Assembly: GCA_014529385.2 (NCBI GenBank)
Contig: CM043953.1
Location: 111,786,549 to 111,850,548 of the forward strand
Source: Adiantum capillus-veneris
Taxonomy: Eukaryota > Streptophyta > Polypodiopsida > Polypodiales > Pteridaceae
Direction: 5' to 3'
Length of the DNA: 64,000 bases
This document shows positions 1 through 10,351 of the stretch, one piece after another. Each line of letters begins with the position of its first letter. The first letter of the stretch is position 1. The notes under the pieces are model-generated. The model was given only the letters and a program-made list of their open reading frames with translations, did not search any database and was not told the origin of the DNA. The position numbers were made by a program, and so were the translations under genes.

Positions 1-178
1 TGCGGTCACTAAGTGTGAACTCGCTAGAAGCGTACTAGGCTGGCACTATAAGTGTAGTCCAGCTGTAGAATCACTGGCAGAGATCCTCCGTGTCGGTCAC
101 CTAACGCACCAGTGAGTAAATGCCGTAAGCGGCCAAGACCCGTAGTGGATGCCAGCTCAAGGTGTAGAGCTCGACATC

Positions 179-679
179 TCAACATTTGGCATGAGAAGTC
201 CATAGAAGATCTTTTACGTTTCTATCCTCCCAACAATAGAATCCGATCCTAGGATTATCCGTACTAAGCCCTTTCAAAGGCTTCAAGTCAACTTGATCGT
301 ATCCCTCATATTCTAAAGTTGGTGGTCCTTCTTTTGCTACCATACCTGGAATTATGGTATTTATCTCTAACCCCCATTTGTCTATCACGTTAGGGTTTTC
401 AACTTGAAAATACCGAGTTCCGTTTCTATCCATGTACATTTTTCCTCGTTTGTTTGCCCCGATTTCCTCTTCAAATTCTATGCCATGGTCATCAATGCAA
501 ATAGCATACTCTTCATTAGGATCCAGGTAAACCTGAGCTCCAAGGCAATTAGTCTTATAAAAAGAGAGTATATGCTTATAGCGCACTGTCGTTCCGGTTT
601 TTGAATGAGTCGAATAGGAAGACATTTCAGATGTTAAATCTAAAAAAGTGTCTGAGACTTCTTCAAAGATAGTGTGCAA
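179..679 (-). CDS. Pre-gag ORF of unknown function, copy B
   Basis: Open frame of 166 codons with no family I recognise. It is clearly paralogous to the ORF at 4820-5347. Both share an NP-x-(V/I)-(V/I)-DKWGL block in the middle and a TDN-x-x-(I/V)-G-(F/L)-Y block near the C-terminus, in the same order and with similar spacing. The product would be acidic and soluble, with no membrane segment or signal peptide visible. On the minus strand it lies about 2.3 kb downstream of a primer-binding site (2962-2978) and just after the repeat array at 1130-2420. That is where plant Ty3 lineages such as Ogre carry an extra ORF before gag. I infer a retrotransposon pre-gag protein. The element continues off the left edge, so its gag is not seen. 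Confidence 0.55.
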   Translation of the reverse strand: MHTIFEEVSDTFLDLTSEMSSYSTHSKTGTTVRYKHILSFYKTNCLGAQVYLDPNEEYAICIDDHGIEFEEEIGANKRGKMYMDRNGTRYFQVENPNVIDKWGLEINTIIPGMVAKEGPPTLEYEGYDQVDLKPLKGLSTDNPRIGFYCWEDRNVKDLLWTSHAKC

Positions 680-1129
680 GTGATTTCCTCTTCGGTGGAT
701 ACTCTACTGGCGGTCTCTCCAAATATGCCTTGATTTGCTAGTATACAACCAAATCTAAGGTTCATATAGACTTGTGAAGCCTGGATAGAGTACTTACCGT
801 TGGATTGACTTGTTGTCAATTTCTTCCACTTGACTTGATTGCAACTTCGGTCCCCGGGGCGGTCACTTTTTAGAATGTGTATGATATCACGTGAGTTAAC
901 CGGAGAGGATTATTAAAAGACCAAAATGTATAAAAATGTATACATACAGAGGGGGCTGGGGGTTTTTTTAATAGGCTCACAGTGTAAGTATAGTATGTAT
1001 ATTGGGGTATTATTAATTACCTCTTGAACGCACATGATATAGGGGTCTTTTGATAAGTGACTGCCCCGGGCTTCGGTCAAGCTTTCAATTCCTTGTTTGC
1101 AACCTGATTCGTGTATCAGTTTTAATCAA
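680..1129. other. Non-coding stretch, nothing recognised
   Basis: Low-complexity AT-rich leader sequence between the pre-gag ORF and the repeat array. No RNA gene or conserved coding frame is visible. Confidence 0.4.
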
Positions 1130-2420
1130 GTTAGCTATTTTTTCACAAAGACTGTACAATTCTTGCTAGCTATTGTAATTGGTCTATGTGTATCACTTCA
1201 AATCGAGCTAAGTGAGTCAACAGTTGAGACTTTCAGATTCCACTTTTGCATAAAGTCAAAGGACTAATCTGCAACCTGGAAATTGAGTGAACATGTACCA
1301 ATTTGGATCCAATTGAACCCAAAATTGCCCGGTGGCCTTGTATTATGTTGGCTTAACACTGTACAAGTTCAGAAGTCAAAACTGGTGTCTCTGTGTAGCA
1401 GTAGTAAATAATCGTGATTATTTACTTTTCTCGGCTTTTTGTACTTTTGGCTTGATTTACCAAGTATACAACTTGTTAAGGTCTCTGGACAAGTTTTACT
1501 AAGTTCGAACAAAATTTGTTCAAGTTATCATCTATTTCGTGTCAGCAGACTCAGTTTTCAAGAATTTTGCTTAACTCTGACTTTTGTGATCCAAATTTCA
1601 CCAAAATCGATTTGTGTGGTCTACTTGATATGCTTGACCTTGTGGTATACTCCAATGTGCAAGAATATCAATTTTTGTAGCAGATGTAAATAATCGCGAT
1701 TATTTGCTCCTGCTATTTTTGTGCACTTTTTTGCAGCAAACTTGACACGGATTTGTTAAGTATCTCAACTTAATCTCCCTAGCCAAGTTTCATCAAGTTT
1801 AGATAAATTTTGTTCAAATGGTCATTGATTTTGTATCTGCAGGACTGACTTATCAAATTTGGCCACAATTTTCAATCTAATGATCCAAATCTGACCAAGT
1901 TTGATTTGTGGGCTTATTACAACATGGTAAAGCTAGTGGTATGCTGACTTGGTAAAAAAAGTTGAAAAATGGGGCGGATGTAAATAATCGCTATTTACTT
2001 CTGACAAATTTTTGTATCTTTTTGGTCAATTGAGCATGTACACATGTTTTTCACATCAATATAAGCCTATAAGTCAAGTTTCATTGAGTTTGAACAACAG
2101 TTTCCCCAATTTACACTGAAGTTCTCGAAAATCAGTACAGAATTGATTTTTTACCTAGTTTTTGGTCAGTTTGGTGATCCAAATTCTATGGGCCTTTACA
2201 AAAGTTGTTTTCACACATGCAAAGAGTCAGTGGTATCAACCTTGGTCACTTTTGAGCTAGAAGCAAATAATCAAGATTATTTACTTTAGGCCTAAAATGA
2301 ACACTTTTTTGAACTTTTTCATTGGACAGTCTTTCCATAAGCTATTTTAAGCCTCCGAGTCAAGTCAAAACTTAATTTGGCTTAAAATTTCAAGAAAAAG
2401 TAAATAATCTGAGTTTTTGC
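1130..2420. repeat. Degenerate tandem array (units about 285-295 bp), each with a palindrome
   Basis: A palindrome of the form AAATAATCGCGATTATTT recurs at 1404-1425, 1686-1707, 1980-1998 and 2263-2284, with a half copy at 2400-2413. Centre spacings are about 282, 292 and 285 bp. Other unit positions repeat in register: GATCCAAAT occurs at 1588, 1882 and 2176 (spacing 294), and AGTGGTAT or GTGGTAT and a CAAGTTT-type block recur as well. The palindrome at 1686 is perfect over 18 bp. The array lies between a PBS (2962-2978) and the pre-gag ORF (179-679), so it would form the untranslated leader of a minus-strand element. Confidence 0.8.
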
Positions 2421-2961
2421 AAACTCTTGAAATTTTTACCTCAATGTGTCCTTGAACTTACCCACTTGTTCATACAACTTTTAAAGCATACTCTCCAGTC
2501 AGATTGAGTGGTTAACAGTATTTTGATGCTATTTCTAATCGTAGATCTGAAATTCTGTAACTTCACATAACAACTCAAAATTGATTCTTTGGGAGAGAGC
2601 AATGTCTTGAAATCCCACTGCGGATTCTACTTACCCTACTCCTAGATTCTACTGCAATGGGGTTGTGGAACGTGTCCACAAATACTCATTTTCTTATTTT
2701 TTATGGTTTTCTGAGCCTTGATCTTAAGACTTGTCTCGTCCATCAATCATTCTCAAAATCCTGATCTAATTCTACAATCCTACAATCCTACAGGTACTTA
2801 GCAAGTACGAATTACTCCCAAGCTACCTCTACACAGCAAAAGACGACAATCTTAAGCTATGCGGTTTTAAAAGAAAGTTTTTGACTCTAGGAGATCCTAG
2901 AGGAAGTTAAAGGATAACTTCACAAGACGCTCAAGTTTTCTTTAGTTTAGGTCTCTTGGAT

Positions 2962-2978
2962 CCCCGACAATGACGCCA
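2962..2978 (-). promoter_or_regulatory. Primer-binding site, tRNA-Asp-like
   Basis: On the minus strand the sequence reads TGGCGTCATTGTCGGGG. It differs at three positions, all transitions, from the TGGCGCCGTTGCCGGGG site complementary to plant tRNA-Asp. It sits two bases from a putative LTR end (2981, TG on the plus strand and CA on the minus strand), which is the canonical arrangement. Confidence 0.6.
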
Positions 2979-2980
2979 AA

Positions 2981-3870
2981 TGTGGGACGGGTGTCTAACC
3001 TCACTCCTATCTTATTGCAGACATAGCGAGAACCACGAATAAATTGTCAATCCATGGGACAAAGCTGACTCCACTAGGCATAGAGACTACAAGAGGTTGT
3101 CAATCTCTTGGAAAACAACAACCAACTCGTATCTAACTCAAACTACACTCAAATGACTGAAATCACCAAAAGCCAATCGGTCATCGGCAAACAAATCACA
3201 TCTGTTATAACATCAAATGACATCCAAACGTAACAAAAATTTTAGGACATGTTTATAAGACCTAAGCACACATGCTTATGGTCTCAAATCTCACTTTAGG
3301 TCAAGTGAAAAAATTGCGATTATTAACAGTAGCAGTGAGTTTTTGACCTAGTCGTTTTCGACCCAGAATGCATCTAAATGCTTAGCAATGATGCCCCACT
3401 ACCCCGTCTATACTCAGTTTTTTAATTTTGAAGTGTGAATTCCTACTTATGATGAAATTAGACCGTGGGTCGACTATGCCAAAAGCTACGAAATACCGTG
3501 AAATGCTTACATCAATGCGTAGAGCTCTTAACTGCGATTGCAACGCAACAGACGCGATTGCTATGTGATAACCGGGGAGGGAGTATGAAGCGCGAGAAGG
3601 AGAGAAGTGAGCGTCGTTAGCTCACTCTGTGTTTCTATTATCCAAATCTTATGAAAAACTTACAAAAATTGGATTTTATACCTTAGCCAAGGTTTTGGTG
3701 GTAAAAACTAATAATCTGGGAGCTCTAACTAAAGAGAGGTAGATACAATCTGGAAGCTTGTAGCCCCGGCTCATCAATTACAAAGTTTATCCAAAAAATA
3801 GGAGTTACAATATTCTCGATTCATCAAAATGATAAATGTTTTTACAATGAAAGCTCCAAAAAATGGTATC
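2981..3870 (-). mobile_element. Putative 5' LTR of minus-strand element B
   Basis: The lower boundary is set by the adjacent PBS and the terminal TG/CA. A minus-strand TATA box (TATAAAA, 3674-3680) lies inside it, as expected for an LTR promoter. The upper boundary is not resolved; I place it near 3870 because recognisable gag sequence of another element begins at 3875. No partner LTR is in the window, since the element runs off the left edge. Confidence 0.4.
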
Positions 3871-3874
3871 TGAG

Positions 3875-4510
3875 TTAGCTTGCTGCTAACACTTTCTGAA
3901 AAGTAACACATGCCTCTAAGTGCAAGTCTTTTTTGAGAGTGTCATTTTGCAATCCTTCTATGAAAAGAACTGATAGTCTTTCATTCTGAGGTAGTTCTTT
4001 AGCAGGGCATCTCTCTATGTTTTGCTTAAATCGAAGTGAGGCTTCCTTCACCTTTTCCTTCTCTTTTTGTCTAAATGCATAGATCTGGGAGACCATATTA
4101 TGCTTAATTCCTCTCTTTGATAACTCTTCAGCAAATTCTTGGAGAAGTTGCTCGATACTTGGGAATTCTTTGTTGTTTAATGGTTGGAACCAGGTCAAGG
4201 CCGTTCCTTCTAGGGTCAATCCAAATCCTTCATATTGAGTGTGGAAATTGGTTACATGTTCAACCCTCAACACTTGTTTGAAGATTGATACATGAGCATA
4301 CAGATCTCCCAATCCGCTTTACTTTTTGGGTACGCTTTTTACCACTTGAGATGGTCGCATGAATCTAGACTCCGCAACCATCCTAACCATCCTTGGTCCT
4401 CGTGATGCGATCTCTCTAGATTCATATCCTTTCCTTGGGACTACAGTCCGTATCCTCTCCACCATACTTTCCTCAGGTCATTCTGTTCGATCTCGAGTAA
4501 TAGTAGGAGG
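3875..4510 (-). pseudogene. Ty3-like gag fragment (element A)
   Basis: The minus-strand frame 4312-3875 encodes 145 residues typical of a retrotransposon capsid. They include the LEGTALTWFQPL block, a helix-rich IEQLLQEF region and a C-terminal segment with RFKQNIERCP and LSVLFIEGL. Upstream the same frame stays readable to about 4510 apart from a stop just before the first Met. Downstream it ends abruptly near 3875, where the putative LTR of element B begins, so I infer element B inserted here or recombined with element A. No zinc knuckle, protease or reverse transcriptase follows. It lies downstream of the pre-gag ORF at 4820-5347 in the same orientation. The stretch 4511-4819 shows nothing else recognisable. 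Confidence 0.7.
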
Positions 4511-4819
4511 GATTCTAGTTGTGTAAGTCAAATTAGGTGCTACACTATCCCTGTGTGTATTTATAGAATCCGTAGACCCCGTTGGTCCCTGTATTCAAGA
4601 ATCTTGGTGCCCAAATGAATCTTCCACTCTGGTTCTTACTAGACTTACATACCTAGTTTTTGGTCTCGTTTGAGTAGTCGTGGTTTTAACTTTTTCTGAA
4701 TTTACATAGTATTGGTGTAGTGGTCCACCAAAATACGTATATCACTCTAGCTCCTTACGGTCCATAGGAGAGTATTTTTGGCCATGCTTATCCATTATGA
4801 CCACTTGGATACTTCTCCC

Positions 4820-5347
4820 CTATGTGTATGTAAAAACGTATAATTTTTTGCGGTCAATCAGCTCCTTGATGCGGGGTTCATCGCATCTGTAATAGAGTGT
4901 CTGTTCTCCATTATTGAATTTATATAGCCCCACATAAGTGTTGTCTGTATTAAGCTGCTCCGTCTTGTTAGTGCACCTGAGCACAATGCTTCGTTTGCCC
5001 ATTTTGGGTGGTTCATCTAGTAATTCTTCATCTACCTTGTCCTTGGTGCAAGGCAATCCCCATTTGTCCACAATAAAGGGGTTGTGAACAACTAGGTACA
5101 TCATCCCCTCTTGGTCAGAGTATCTGTCTTCGTCATAGTCCACATCTACAAGGTCCTTGAACTCGCTTGGCTTGTTTTCCAACTTGACACAGCAGCGGTC
5201 CATTCCATCCGTATAGATCTTGGCTTTAAATACATTCTCAAATTGATATTTTAGATATAACAATTTTACATCAGATGCAGGTTGTGAATGGCTTGCCCCC
5301 ATAGAAGTTCCTTCCTTAGGGTTCACCTTGTTGGAATTCTTAGTCAT
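4820..5347 (-). CDS. Pre-gag ORF of unknown function, copy A
   Basis: Intact 175-codon frame starting MTKNSNK. It shares the DKWGL and TDN-x-x-x-G-x-Y blocks with the ORF at 179-679, but overall identity is low, so the two copies are old paralogues rather than a recent duplication. It is rich in charged residues, with several Cys and no transmembrane segment. On the minus strand the order is palindromic array (5620-6640), this ORF, then gag (4510-3875). This mirrors the order around copy B. It is likely a retrotransposon accessory protein translated before Gag. An alternative is a captured host gene, but the same placement in two elements argues against that. Confidence 0.6.
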   Translation of the reverse strand: MTKNSNKVNPKEGTSMGASHSQPASDVKLLYLKYQFENVFKAKIYTDGMDRCCVKLENKPSEFKDLVDVDYDEDRYSDQEGMMYLVVHNPFIVDKWGLPCTKDKVDEELLDEPPKMGKRSIVLRCTNKTEQLNTDNTYVGLYKFNNGEQTLYYRCDEPRIKELIDRKKLYVFTYT

Positions 5348-5619
5348 TAGGGTGTATGATCTTTTTTATGAGGTCTCAAAAAAACTTTCCTCTATAATAG
5401 CTTCTAGAGGATGCAGATTCATGCTACCTTTAGTTGAGTGATTGCTCACTTGGTCTATGACATTGGGATTCCTATTTTGGTATAGTCTTCCTGATTGCAA
5501 ATACATGAAGAATTGATCTTACAAAATCCAAACCTTGTTACCTCATTGGCTACTTGACTTCCCCGATTTGGTCCTACTTGTTGGGTCGTACTCTCTAGCA
5601 CTTGTAACCTATCAAAAAA

Positions 5620-6640
5620 TGCATGATGGTTCACTCCTACTTGTTCAAGTTTTCAATCAACAAAAATTTAATCAGATACTTCAATACTCCACAATTTAGC
5701 TCACAACATTCAGGTCCAATTTCAATTTTGAAAAAGCCACCAGGGTCCTGGGAACTATCACTCTCTTTGGTCAAATTCTGCTCTTATTTTGACTCAAAGG
5801 AACATGGATCGCAATCCATGTTGGGAGGCCAAACTGACTTTTCTTAGTACCAATAGAATAAACATGATTAGTAGGTCCTTTGGCACTATAATTTCTAAAA
5901 ATGGATTTTTGGATTTAAGATTATGTCAGTTTTGGCACTTGCTCAGAATGCTTGACAGTTTTGGACTTTTGGCTTGATTTTGGATGTTCCAATTCAGTTT
6001 TGAAATGATCACTAGAGTCACTGGAATGTTCCCTAGATGTGGTGCAAGTTTTGGATCATTTTGTGTCAGAGGAACATGGATCGCGATCTTGAGGGGTTCA
6101 CTATGTGTAAAACTACCATATCACGTGCGTTCAAGACATGTTTGTCAAACCCCTTATCTGTGAATTTTGTTAAGAATCTAATGTTCCCTTTTCTTTTAAA
6201 ATCTATAAGTTTTTTTCAAATTTGAAAAAATAATGCCCTTTCGTATATATATTTCTGTAAGTTTCAAGAACTTTAAATACCCTTCTGTTGAACTTACGTG
6301 ATATGTTACATTTTTATTAGGTGACCTCCCCAGGATTGCGATCCATGTACCTATTTGGCAGATTGAGCTGAAACTTAGCACACACCTTCCTTTTGGCTCC
6401 CTGGTGTCAGATTTAGGGTTTTTGTAGAACTTGGACTTTTTTAGATCAACCAAGGGTCAATCCTCGTGTCTATTTCAGTGGTTTACCCTGAGTTGTTTTA
6501 TGCACTTTTGACTCACTTTTTGAACTTTATTGGCACTAGTTGTTTAGCAAAAGGTACTTCAAATCTTATCACTTGTCCACCTGTCAGCTATCACATCAAA
6601 ATCCCCAGAAGGTACATGGATTGCGATCCATTTTGACATG
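5620..6640. repeat. Second palindromic array (units about 260-285 bp)
   Basis: Palindromes of the type CATGGATCGCGATCCATG occur at 5803-5820, 6075-6088 (one arm decayed), 6333-6347 and 6615-6630, with centres 258-283 bp apart. Flanks align between units: TCCAATT, then CA-x-TTTTGAAA, then a CACTAGAGTC or CACCAGGGTC block. Short blocks such as CTTTTGGCTTGATTT and TTTTTGAACTTT are shared with the array at 1130-2420, so the two arrays are related although the palindrome arms differ. Confidence 0.75.
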
Positions 6641-8066
6641 AGATTTGGTGAGTTTGTATTAGTGGTTATGGTGATACTTTTTCCCAAATCTTTTTGGATT
6701 TTGACCCACTTTTTTCAGGCAAAAAGCAAGATTTTGTGTGTGCCTTGCGTTTTTTTTGCCAACAGCTATTTTTTGGTGTTTTGATCATGTTTTTTTCACT
6801 TTTTTGCTGTGGACCCTTTAGAAAAAGTTGTTCCCTCAGTTCTCAGGAGTGTACTGATCAATTATCCTATAATGGAAATGACCTATGAACTTTGAGAATA
6901 GCAGAATTAAGAGAATTGGAGTGAGCATTTTTGTGATATTACTTTGAGAACATAGAGGATGAATTAATTGGTGGTACCAACATGAACATAGTACTTAATT
7001 AACTTGGCATGAACAATACTTTTTCAAGAGAGAGAGAGTATTAGAGAACATGACAATAGTTGAGGACTGGATTTACTTGGAGCCGGACCCCTCTCCAAAA
7101 GGCGTTTGTATTATAGATTCTCCCATCAAGAGAGACTTGGTACAATACAATCTTTGTGTTCCTTGTGACCTTGGTGATGCTATGAAGATGGAAAGCTTCA
7201 TGCATCACGAGCATAACATATACTTTGCAAAAAGCATTAACTATCCCAAGCCTCAGTCCCAAGGCCTCAAACACCTTCGAAGGTGGAGAGAGCTAGAGGG
7301 GAATGAGGGTAGGGAAGAGGAAGAAGAATCATTCATAGGAGAAAAAGAAAAGCTTAAGCATTGAAGCATGGCTCTTGGTTGGATTTGCATTCCATAGCCA
7401 AGAGTGTTGGTGTAGGCTCTCCACTTCTCAACAAGCTTGGAGAAGGAGATGGAGCTCTTGCACTTTGCACTTCACACAATGAGAGAATGTGTGTGTTTGT
7501 GTGGGAGAGTATACCCCCCTCTCTTGCTTGGTCCACCCCCCCCCCCCCCCCCTCTCTCTCTCTCTCGTACTATTTAATTATATTATTTGGACATGTGTCC
7601 TCTTTTTCCTCTTTGAGAGAAAGAACTCAATTATTTATTTTTACCCATTTAAATTCTCATTGGACCCCTTTAAAGCCTATCCAATAGGATTCAAGAACAT
7701 CATGAGGACCCAAATGGGGGAAATCTTAACATGTGTCTTTTATGCTAGTTAAATCATTTTGTTTGAATTGAACATTTCAAGCACCTAGTCTTTTAAGCAT
7801 GAAAACCTTTTATGCCTCTTGAGAGTTTATCTTTGAATTGAACACTTCAAGAACCTTAGTCATTTAGGCATAAAAATCACCTCAAGCTTTGGGCAAGGTT
7901 CTCACAAACACTTTAAGCACTTTAGTTAGCAAGCCGAGAAGCACCTCATACTTGGGTAGGATTCCCACCTCAAGGTCAGCCCTAGCTTGCCTAAGGTCAA
8001 ATGACTTTTTAACACTAACTTTTGGAGGTCTTTAATGAAGCTAACCCTAAGGTCTTTTAATCTCCA
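6641..8066. other. Sparse non-coding stretch
   Basis: It contains T-rich sequence, a poly-C/CT tract around 7538-7566 and a short imperfect repeat of an AATTGAACA-x-TTCAAG block at about 7758 and 7837. Apart from the weak ORF at 7050-7364 nothing is recognised. Confidence 0.4.
7050..7364 (+). CDS. Hypothetical ORF of 104 codons, doubtful
   Basis: A 104-codon frame starting MTIVEDW, with a Glu-rich, very hydrophilic C-terminal third. I recognise no family. The lack of any neighbour with coding support and the low-complexity tail make a chance ORF as likely as a real gene. Confidence 0.12.
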   Translation: MTIVEDWIYLEPDPSPKGVCIIDSPIKRDLVQYNLCVPCDLGDAMKMESFMHHEHNIYFAKSINYPKPQSQGLKHLRRWRELEGNEGREEEEESFIGEKEKLKH

Positions 8067-8070
8067 TTAG

Positions 8071-8272
8071 ATGCACATTGCTCTTTGATAGACTACCTTC
8101 TTTTGGACCCCTATTGATATGTAACCATCTCTCCTTTGGTCCCTTGCTAAGGTAAATCTAGAAGCACTTATTGCACATTGCTCTTTGGTAGACCGTCTCC
8201 TTTTGGATCCTATTGAGATGCAACCATTTCTCGTTTTGGTCCCCTGTTGAGATAGGTCTAGAAGCACATATC
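8071..8272. repeat. Two-copy tandem repeat, about 100-bp unit
   Basis: Units 8071-8170 and 8171-8272 both begin with TGCACATTGCTCTTTG and continue in register through CTTTTGGA and TCTAGAAGCAC blocks. Confidence 0.75.
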
Positions 8273-8339
8273 TATATCCTAACTCTTGTTGCCCTTTTAT
8301 CTTACTTTTTGGTCAGCTACTTTTGGACCTAGAGGCATC

Positions 8340-8947
8340 AAAGGTGGGGTATGTATGACTATTGCGAAATTTTTGCAGCATGCCATTGTGGGTAGAGGGA
8401 TTATTGTGCTAGGCAGGGCTCAGTGGATCACTATGTAGATTAAGGGTTGCCTTGTGGGCTTCTTGAACATATATGCGCCCAATGTGGCGAGTGCACGAGC
8501 AGAGTTTTGATCATAGATTGTTGAGTCTCTGCCGTAGGCAGAGAAGTGGTGCATAAGGGGTGCCTTCAACATGTTGAGGACCCTTCTGATAGGATTGGTG
8601 ATAGACATGCTACTGTACATGGAGTTGAGCTGGCAGCTTGGGAGAGGTTTTGTATGACTCTGAGGGTTTCGGATGTCTGGCAACACTCTAGCTTTGTGAG
8701 GCCCCTAGATAGCCTGACCTTCTCTCGTTTGGACCACAGAGTGGGAGGAGTGAATCTGTCGCGGATAGATTGCTTCTACACTAGTGACCATTTCTGTGAC
8801 TTGGGTGGGACAGTTGGCATTTTGGCAAGGACTTCCTTCTCGGACCATGCACCAATGATCCTCACAGTGGCAGATAGACAGAGGAGGGGGAGCATGATGC
8901 TTCTCATCCCTGAGAGGGTCTTGCTGGACTTTGCACTCAGAGAGTGA
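8340..8947 (+). pseudogene. LINE endonuclease domain remnant
   Basis: Readable as an exonuclease/endonuclease/phosphatase fold. A GFLNIYAPN block (about 8455-8485) is followed by a decayed FNMxEDPSDR segment, then LSRIDCFYTS and SFSDHAPM in the frame 8546-8947. SDHAP is the C-terminal signature of the L1 endonuclease, whose role is to nick the target DNA and prime reverse transcription. Several stop codons and a frame change around 8500-8560 break it. The downstream frame 9119-9490 is in the same phase, consistent with one original ORF2. Confidence 0.85.
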
Positions 8948-9118
8948 GTAGAGGCTCTCTAGACAGAGATCTTGGACATGCAAGATTCTCCTGCTGACAG
9001 AGTGGCCTCAGGACTAGCTCAACTTAGTTGTTTCTTTCTCTAGGAGTTGTTGGCTTGCCTGGCTGCAGCAAGAGAGGAGGAGAAGCATCTCAGACAGGGT
9101 GTTGCTTCCTTGTAGAGG

Positions 9119-10351
9119 ATGCAAGAGCAGCATCCAGACAGTCCTTGGTTGGAGGAGCAATTACAACAGGCTCGCCAAGAGCTTGTTAACACCGAGGAGT
9201 GGCGCCATGAGTTTTCTTTCCATCGCCACGCATCTCAGTGGACACAGGTGGGTGATAGAGTGACTGGTACTTTTTCTGAGGCAGTGGGACCTCGACATAC
9301 GCATACCAAGGTTAGCCAATTGAGGAGGTCCAATGGGTCAGTTGCTTCTGAGACAGAGGACATGCGTGCAGTTGCTACTGACTTTTATCGTGAGTTACTG
9401 TCTGCAGAGCCTCAGTTAAAGTGTCAGGATGCATGCAGGGAGCATGTGTGGACACATATGCCTTACCTTGTGACTGAGGAGATGCGTTAGAGGCTTGAGC
9501 TACCACTTCAGCTTGAGGAGTGGCACGTGGCTCTTAGTACACTCCTCCGTGGTAGCTTTCCAGGTGAGGATGGCTTGACTCCCAGTTTTTTCTTGGAGTA
9601 CTGGGACTTGCTTGGCCTAGATCTCTGTAGTGCTTTTTACTACATCTTACACACAGGAGAGATGCCTGACAGCATGAGTGAGGGTCTCATCTACCTCATT
9701 TCCAAGGAGGGTGGCTCCTTGGATGAGATTCGACAGTGGCACCCCATCACCATCCTCAACTCAACCTACAAAATTCTTTCCAAGGCTCTGAGTTTGAGGA
9801 TCCAGCCACTTCTAGAGAGCCTTATACATGGGACTCAGACAGGTTTTGTCAAGGAGCGCAGTATCCTTGACAACATCTTTACTTTTTGGGAGGCTTTTGT
9901 CCTAGCGCGATTCCGTGGTGAGGATCTGGTGATTCTTCTTCTTGATTTTGAGAAGGCGTACGACAGAGTTGACTGGGACTTTTTGGAGGGCAGTCTACGT
10001 AGGATGGGCTTCTCAGATGCTTGGATCAGAGGAGTATCAGCTTTGTATAGACAGACACACACTCAGGTACTTTTGTCAGGAGGTAGGGATGATCGATTCA
10101 TGCTCACACATTCGGTCGGACAGGGCCGCCCTCTTGCCCCATTCCTCTTTTTGTTTTATGCTGAGGTGATGAGCAGGTTTTTGGTGTTGCAGCAAGTTGG
10201 TCTATGGGGCTTAGCACTCCCTATTTGGGGAGATGAGCTACTGGATGCTAAGTTTGCTGACGACTTAGCCTTGTACTTGGATAGCTATGAGGCCAACCTT
10301 CACAGCTCTGAGCAGGCTCTTGAGACCTTCTGTTGTGCATCTCTGGCATAG
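9119..10351 (+). pseudogene. LINE linker and reverse transcriptase domain
   Basis: The frames 9119-9490 and 9527-10351 are in phase, separated by a stop at 9488. The second carries the non-LTR RT landmarks: GEDGLTPSFF, a WHPITILNSTYKILSK block, TGFVKERSI, then FEKAYDRVDW, a degenerate G-x-G-x-PLAP motif and the catalytic FADDLALY. It would copy the element's RNA at the nicked target. Reading is lost at about 10333, where the protein continues in another frame. The RT core itself is largely intact, and the lesions lie mostly outside the catalytic motifs. Confidence 0.92.

Noticed and set aside
8067-8267. Minus-strand 66-codon ORF
   Set aside because: Spans the 100-bp tandem duplication and repeats itself; no coding evidence.
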